Positions 5,886-9,934 of a stretch of DNA of 9,934 nt are shown here, piece by piece. The position numbers and the translations under genes were made by a program. The notes below the pieces were generated by a model. That model made no database searches and was not told the origin of the DNA. It saw only the letters and a list, made by a program, of their open reading frames with translations. Every line of letters begins with the position of its first letter. Within the stretch, counting starts at the first letter, position 1. The DNA is from Chloroflexota bacterium (lineage in GTDB: Bacteria > Chloroflexota > Ktedonobacteria > Ktedonobacterales > Ktedonobacteraceae): assembly GCA_005879655.1 (NCBI GenBank), contig VBJK01000153.1, positions 1-9,934 on the forward strand. Reading direction: 5' to 3'.

Positions 5886-6332
5886 TTATGACCCTTGATA
5901 TGTCCAGTTGGAGCAGGCATCGACCCATTCACTGCCGTTAGAGTCGTAGTAGATGTAGAGTTCCGGTCCATAGGAATATGGCAGGTAATACTCACCCTTA
6001 GGCACACCATTTTGCCAGATATCTACGGCCTCGGAGTGATTAAGAATAACGGCCTGCAAATGGACAACCTCACTAGTATTCCTCTGGAGCGTAGCGCTCG
6101 GTTGTACTGGATAGCTGTGTGTGTTGCAGCTAGACAAGTGTGCACGCGCCGTGATCTGGCTTGTTGCTGCGTGCGCGGCTCCCTGTCCTAAGATGAGGAG
6201 GAGAGCCAACAAAACTACGATTGGGAACGCTTTCCAAAGTTTTGCGATAAGTGGCTTCTCTTTTTTCTCAAGGGGCAAGTGCGCTTCTTGTACGTCCGCC
6301 TGCTCTCTGGAAGGAGCGGGATGCTTGGACAT
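5886..6332 (-). CDS. Exported protein of unknown function with Sec signal peptide
   Basis: The product has 148 residues. The long charged N-region (1-34) leads into a strongly hydrophobic core (35-49, AFPIVVLLALLLILG) and a signal peptidase I site, AHA-A after residue 55. The mature part is about 93 residues, rich in Tyr, Ser, Asn and Trp, with a single Cys pair (69 and 140) that could close a disulfide around a beta-rich domain ending in SEWVDACSNWTYQGS. The ATG at 6332 has AAAGG nine bases upstream. It lies upstream of the six-cysteine peptide gene in the same direction, which hints at one unit of small envelope or secreted products. No lipobox or cell-wall sorting motif is visible. I do not recognise the mature domain. 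Confidence 0.8.
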   Translation of the reverse strand: MSKHPAPSREQADVQEAHLPLEKKEKPLIAKLWKAFPIVVLLALLLILGQGAAHAATSQITARAHLSSCNTHSYPVQPSATLQRNTSEVVHLQAVILNHSEAVDIWQNGVPKGEYYLPYSYGPELYIYYDSNGSEWVDACSNWTYQGS

Positions 6333-6400
6333 GGACTTTTGCCTTTCTCTAATCGAAACTATTTAATTTAAGAGATGTTTACTCTAATAGCGTCTGGTGT

Positions 6401-6445
6401 CTTATACTATGGATATAATACATTGTAAGGTGATCAGATTATCAC
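6401..6445 (-). promoter_or_regulatory. Possible promoter and upstream inverted repeat for the exported-protein gene
   Basis: On the minus strand TTACAA (6428-6423) and TATAAG (6406-6401, 5 of 6) are 16 bases apart and about 70 bases upstream of the ATG at 6332. Immediately upstream is an inverted repeat, GTGAT (6430-6434) and ATCAC (6441-6445), with a 6-base spacer, a suitable size for a dimeric activator. The -35 match is weak and the half-sites are short, so both calls are tentative. Nothing further is recognisable in 6446-6574. Confidence 0.35.
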
Positions 6446-6574
6446 AGTGAACTCCTATCCACTGGTTTCAAATCTTGTAGTAGAAGTATACAGATCTCTA
6501 ACCAAAAAAGGATCGGTTAAAGTGCGGATATTTTTAGAGGTTTAGAAAGTGATCATCTGTAGAAATGGGGAGCT

Positions 6575-6616
6575 TTCAAGAGCAGATACGTAGATTTTTC
6601 AAAGCAGATACGTAGA
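6575..6616. repeat. Two-copy direct repeat just past the regulator gene
   Basis: TTCAAGAGCAGATACGTAGA (6575-6594) is followed by TTCAAAGCAGATACGTAGA (6598-6616), identical except for one missing base. It lies 13 bases beyond the stop codon of the large regulator gene. It is too weakly palindromic to be a terminator. It may be a small tandem duplication or part of a dispersed element. Confidence 0.7.
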
Positions 6617-6628
6617 AAACAAGCCGTA

Positions 6629-9600
6629 CTATGCATGCTCTAGCGTCAGCCCAACCTCTTTCACCCACGCCGCGATTTGCGCACGCCTGCGAAAGCCCAA
6701 CTTGGCTAAGATGTGGCCAACATGCGTTGCCACGGTTCGTTCACTGAGTATGAGTATCTTGGCAATCTCTTGATTCGTTTTGCCCTGGGCTACCCATGCC
6801 GCTACATCACGTTCCCTGCCAGTCAAGCCGCCAAATGCCTGCTTCACCTTCTGACGTGGTGATGGCTCAGGAGGACGCGGCAGCTGTGTGAGCGCATTAC
6901 GCAAGAATTGTTCTCGTATCTGCTCTTTCGTCAATGAGGCCGCTAATTCCTCGATGAGTGTACGGGCCAGCAGAAACGTCTCGCGTGCCCGCTTGAGCTG
7001 TCGCTGCTCACGCTGCAACAAGCCAAGTGTAATGTACAGACGCCAGAGCAATGGCCTCAGCCCCAGCTTACGAGCGGCCTCAATAGCGGCTAGCAACACG
7101 GCCTCACCTTCTGCAATGCGGCCAAGGGCGATCAGTGCCTGAGCATGTAAATGCCATAAGCGAGGCACTACGCCAGCATTATCCTTGTCCTGCGTCACCT
7201 CGGCAATCATCCGCTCAGTGATCATCAGAGACTGGACGGGATTGTTACGAGCCAGCTCCAACTCGGCCTGCGCATACCAGGCTAGCCGTTGCATTTGTGT
7301 CTGCATACGCATAGGGGAAGTACACACGGCAGAGAGCACTGCTTCAGCATGGGCTAGGTCCTGTTGCGCAATGTATGTTGAGGCGAGGAAGCCACTATTT
7401 GCATCAATCATGGTCAAAGCACCAATATCTTTTGCCATCATCCAGGCCTGTTCAAAATGATATTGAGCACTATCCAGTATGCACGCATCGTGGTACAGTG
7501 CTCCCAGCAAGGTGTGTACAGTGGAGATCCAGACTTGATGCTTAATCTCCTCCGCAATGCGTAAGCCACGCTGTGCAAGCTCTAATGCACGACCAAGCTT
7601 ACCATGTGGCCCCAGACCGAAGCCATTATAGATAAGTGCATTCACTTCACCAGCTCGCCAGCTGATGCGGCGTGCAGTAGCAAGAGCCTCATCAAGAAGA
7701 CGCATGTTCTCAGTTTCATCTGGCGGTGTTAAGACTGCCATCATGAAGAGATAATGGGCGTTGCCCGTACCCAGAGCTGCCAGCGCACGGAGCAGTCCCT
7801 GTGGAATATCTAGCGTACGAAATAACGTCACAGCCTGAGCAAAATAGCGCATACCTTCCGCCATAGAGCCTCGCACATAGTGTGTCATGCCCAGTAGGTC
7901 TACTGTTTCAGCTATACCCTGTTCGTCATGCAAGAGTTGGAAGATGTCAAGAGCCTCCTTGTGATAACGCAGTCCCTCTATTGGCTCTTCAATATTCGTG
8001 TACCAGTTACCTAGACGATTGAGACTCTGAGCAATAATAAAGGCATCTCCCATTGTCCGCGCAAGCGCTAATGCCTGGCGAAAGTAGTGACCTGCACGAA
8101 TATAATTATGCCCTGTCCACAGATAGCCAAGATCGAGTAAGTACCGCCACTCCTCCTGGCAATCTTGTCGTTGGCGGGCGCAATGTAGAGCATGTTCATA
8201 ATCGTGTCGTGCCAGTTCAAACTCGCCAAGCGTTTCATAGATCTGAGCGCGGTCCCGATAGAGGGCAGACAAGGATTCAATGGCCAGATGCTGTGCAGCC
8301 TCTACCAGATGGGTAGCATGCTCAAGGGCTATACGCAATGCATAGAGCTTGCGCGCCTTCTCACCTGCCTGCTGAGCGTAGTGCAATACCTGTTCCCACT
8401 CGCTAGCCATATAGTAATGGTAAGCCAGGTCTGCCACATGGTTTTCCAATGCATGGGCGTAGACCTCCTCTATTGCCTGTGCCATAGTGCGATGTAACGC
8501 TTTGCGCTCACGTGCGAGCAGGCCGTTATAAATAGCTTGTCGTGTCAGGGCATGGCGAAAGGTAAAGGTTTCCTCTGATTCTTCCACGATGAGTTGCGCG
8601 GCGATCACTTCTTTCATTAGTGCGATAACTTCATGCTCACTCTGTTGTGTCACCTGCCGCAGGAGTGCAAAAGGAAAACTTCGTCCAATCACCGCCGCAA
8701 GTGCCAGCAGATCTTTCGCCTCCTGACTCAGTTGGTCAAAACGCCGCAATACAGCAACCTGTACGCTACGAGGCAAATGCAGCTTATGCAGAGGCACATG
8801 CAACCACTGCTCGTCCAGGGCAAAGGCTTCGTCAGACTCGACCAACGACTTCAATACCTCCTCAATGAAAAAGGGGTTGCCTTCTGTTAACGCAAAAATT
8901 GTCTCTAAAAAGTCCGCGTCCACTGGATGAGAGAGTGCAAAGATCGTGCGCATCATCTCCGCAACCTCGTCTTTGCTCAAAGGAACGAGCCGTACTTCTA
9001 CAGCTATCCGCTCGCGGTTCAGTTCTGCCAGGAAGTGAGAGAGGTCAGATCGTACTTCATCACTGCGGTAGGTACACAGTAGGAGGATTGGATGCGAGGC
9101 AATACGATGTGTCAGATATAACAAAAACTCCAGGCTGGCCTCATCGCTCCAGTGTATATCTTCGACGAGTAGCAGCACGGGTCGTGTCTTGGCCAAACGG
9201 AGAAAGTAGGTAGTGAGCATCTGGAACAAGTGTCGTTTCTCTTGCTCAGGTTCGTCTACCAGATGGGAAGCCAGTCCAGGCAATACATCAGCCAGTTCGG
9301 GGAACAGTTTCACAAAGACAGGAGCGCTTGTGCCCAGATTAGCCGCTAGTTGCTCAGGGGCAGAGGCCACAAAGTGAGCACCCAATAGATCGAGCAAAGG
9401 AGCATAGGGAGTGGCAAGGTCTGGTTCAAAGCAGCGTCCACGCAAGATCAAAGGGGCAGTCTGCACAGATTGCGGTAACTGAACTGTCTCCCACTGTGCA
9501 AGAATCTCAGTAACGAGCCGAGATTTTCCAATACCAGCTTCCCCGGCAATCACTGCTACCTGACCATGACCATTGCAGGTAGCCGTTACCAAGCGTATAA

Positions 9601-9676
9601 GAAGATCATACGGTTGCTGACGACCTATCAGCTTTGTACAAATGACTGGTAAACGAACCATATCCATAATGTACAA
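6629..9676 (-). CDS. Large LuxR-family (LAL-type) transcriptional regulator with ATPase and TPR domains
   Basis: The 1015 residues have the standard layout of large ATP-binding LuxR regulators. An N-terminal AAA/NACHT-like ATPase has Walker A GEAGIGKS (45-52), Walker B VLLLVEDIHW (167-176, Asp173) and a sensor-like LLCTYRSDE (199-207). A helical region of about 550 residues (about 385-935) has repeated TPR-like pairs (LYRDRAQIYETLGEFELARHD, YVRGSMAEGMRYFAQAVTLF). A C-terminal LuxR/GerE HTH spans 951-1010 (LTGRERDVAAWVAQGKTNQEIA onward). It should bind ATP, sense a signal through the TPR region and activate transcription of unknown targets. The TTG at 9676 is preferred because GAGGG lies 6 bases upstream; ATG at 9667 is an alternative nine bases in. 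It is a single-gene unit. No obvious target operon adjoins it; the exported-protein gene is the nearest one downstream. Confidence 0.93.
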   Translation of the reverse strand: MYIMDMVRLPVICTKLIGRQQPYDLLIRLVTATCNGHGQVAVIAGEAGIGKSRLVTEILAQWETVQLPQSVQTAPLILRGRCFEPDLATPYAPLLDLLGAHFVASAPEQLAANLGTSAPVFVKLFPELADVLPGLASHLVDEPEQEKRHLFQMLTTYFLRLAKTRPVLLLVEDIHWSDEASLEFLLYLTHRIASHPILLLCTYRSDEVRSDLSHFLAELNRERIAVEVRLVPLSKDEVAEMMRTIFALSHPVDADFLETIFALTEGNPFFIEEVLKSLVESDEAFALDEQWLHVPLHKLHLPRSVQVAVLRRFDQLSQEAKDLLALAAVIGRSFPFALLRQVTQQSEHEVIALMKEVIAAQLIVEESEETFTFRHALTRQAIYNGLLARERKALHRTMAQAIEEVYAHALENHVADLAYHYYMASEWEQVLHYAQQAGEKARKLYALRIALEHATHLVEAAQHLAIESLSALYRDRAQIYETLGEFELARHDYEHALHCARQRQDCQEEWRYLLDLGYLWTGHNYIRAGHYFRQALALARTMGDAFIIAQSLNRLGNWYTNIEEPIEGLRYHKEALDIFQLLHDEQGIAETVDLLGMTHYVRGSMAEGMRYFAQAVTLFRTLDIPQGLLRALAALGTGNAHYLFMMAVLTPPDETENMRLLDEALATARRISWRAGEVNALIYNGFGLGPHGKLGRALELAQRGLRIAEEIKHQVWISTVHTLLGALYHDACILDSAQYHFEQAWMMAKDIGALTMIDANSGFLASTYIAQQDLAHAEAVLSAVCTSPMRMQTQMQRLAWYAQAELELARNNPVQSLMITERMIAEVTQDKDNAGVVPRLWHLHAQALIALGRIAEGEAVLLAAIEAARKLGLRPLLWRLYITLGLLQREQRQLKRARETFLLARTLIEELAASLTKEQIREQFLRNALTQLPRPPEPSPRQKVKQAFGGLTGRERDVAAWVAQGKTNQEIAKILILSERTVATHVGHILAKLGFRRRAQIAAWVKEVGLTLEHA

Positions 9677-9934
9677 CTGTTTCCCTCTAATACCTATTTC
9701 ATGCTATAGATAACCTCCAAATTAAATAAGCAAACAATAAATTTAAGTACATGCTATACAAATTAATCCGTTATTGCCTAATAAACTAGGTATTTTCTCT
9801 ATCTATGCTTTTCCCCTAATAGTGTTTTGGCAAAGAAAGAGAGTGTTCTAGCAATCACTTCATTCTTGTCACGATGAGTGTATGAAAATAGATGCATAAG
9901 AAGATCATTCTGGTACACAAACTGCAATGTTGTC
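9677..9934. other. AT-rich upstream region of the regulator, no gene seen
   Basis: These 258 bases contain only very short frames. They must hold the promoter of the minus-strand regulator, but I see no convincing -35/-10 pair. A 9-base direct repeat, CATGCTATA, occurs at 9700-9708 and 9750-9758, 50 bases apart (about five helical turns); on the minus strand each copy reads TATAGCATG. These could be binding sites for a regulator, possibly the gene's own product, or simply chance in AT-rich DNA. Confidence 0.4.

Noticed and set aside
5813..6010. Minus-strand frame of 65 codons
   Set aside because: It overlaps the exported-protein gene in another frame, has no ribosome binding site, and lacks features of its own.
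6888..7460. Plus-strand frames across the regulator
   Set aside because: They are antisense to the TPR/HTH region of the 1015-residue regulator and show its reverse-strand composition.

Overview
The window looks like a chromosomal stretch of a Ktedonobacter-type Chloroflexota bacterium (class Ktedonobacteria). This is inferred, not proven. The clues are a Ser/Thr kinase whose N-terminus (LADRVGQQLGNYRLLRLLGQ) resembles kinases I associate with that group, a very large LuxR-type ATPase/TPR regulator, TTG starts with good ribosome binding sites, moderate GC by eye, and clustered short palindromic intergenic repeats.

Left part (1-3860): two minus-strand genes. The first is a Hanks-type kinase followed by a membrane segment and the start of a WD40 sensor region; the window edge cuts it off. 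It has a strong sigma-70-type promoter. Behind it, 1516-1658 holds four copies of a short palindromic repeat, two in each orientation. Then comes a complete acetoacetate-CoA ligase with an extended -10 promoter, a hairpin at the start of its leader, and a 20-bp-stem terminator that insulates it from the next unit.

Middle (3891-5214): four small genes diverging from a shared promoter region at 4354-4516. To the left (minus) are an SH3/KOW-like 69-residue protein and a 71-residue excisionase/MerR-like DNA-binding protein. To the right (plus) are a four-cysteine zinc-ribbon-like protein and an alpha-helical protein of unknown function. The layout suggests a small regulatory or mobile-element-derived module.

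AT-richer block (5270-6332, minus): an exported 148-residue protein with a clear signal peptide, a 68-residue peptide with six cysteines in its C-terminal half, and an overlapping 108-residue ORF with a hydrophobic segment. None match a family I can name. This is the most novel part of the window and could be a small secreted-peptide locus, but no modification or export enzyme lies beside it in this window.

Right part (6629-9676, minus): one 1015-residue LuxR-family regulator with an N-terminal AAA/NACHT-like ATPase, a long TPR-like helical region and a C-terminal LuxR HTH. The last 258 bases hold its AT-rich upstream region and no gene I can support.
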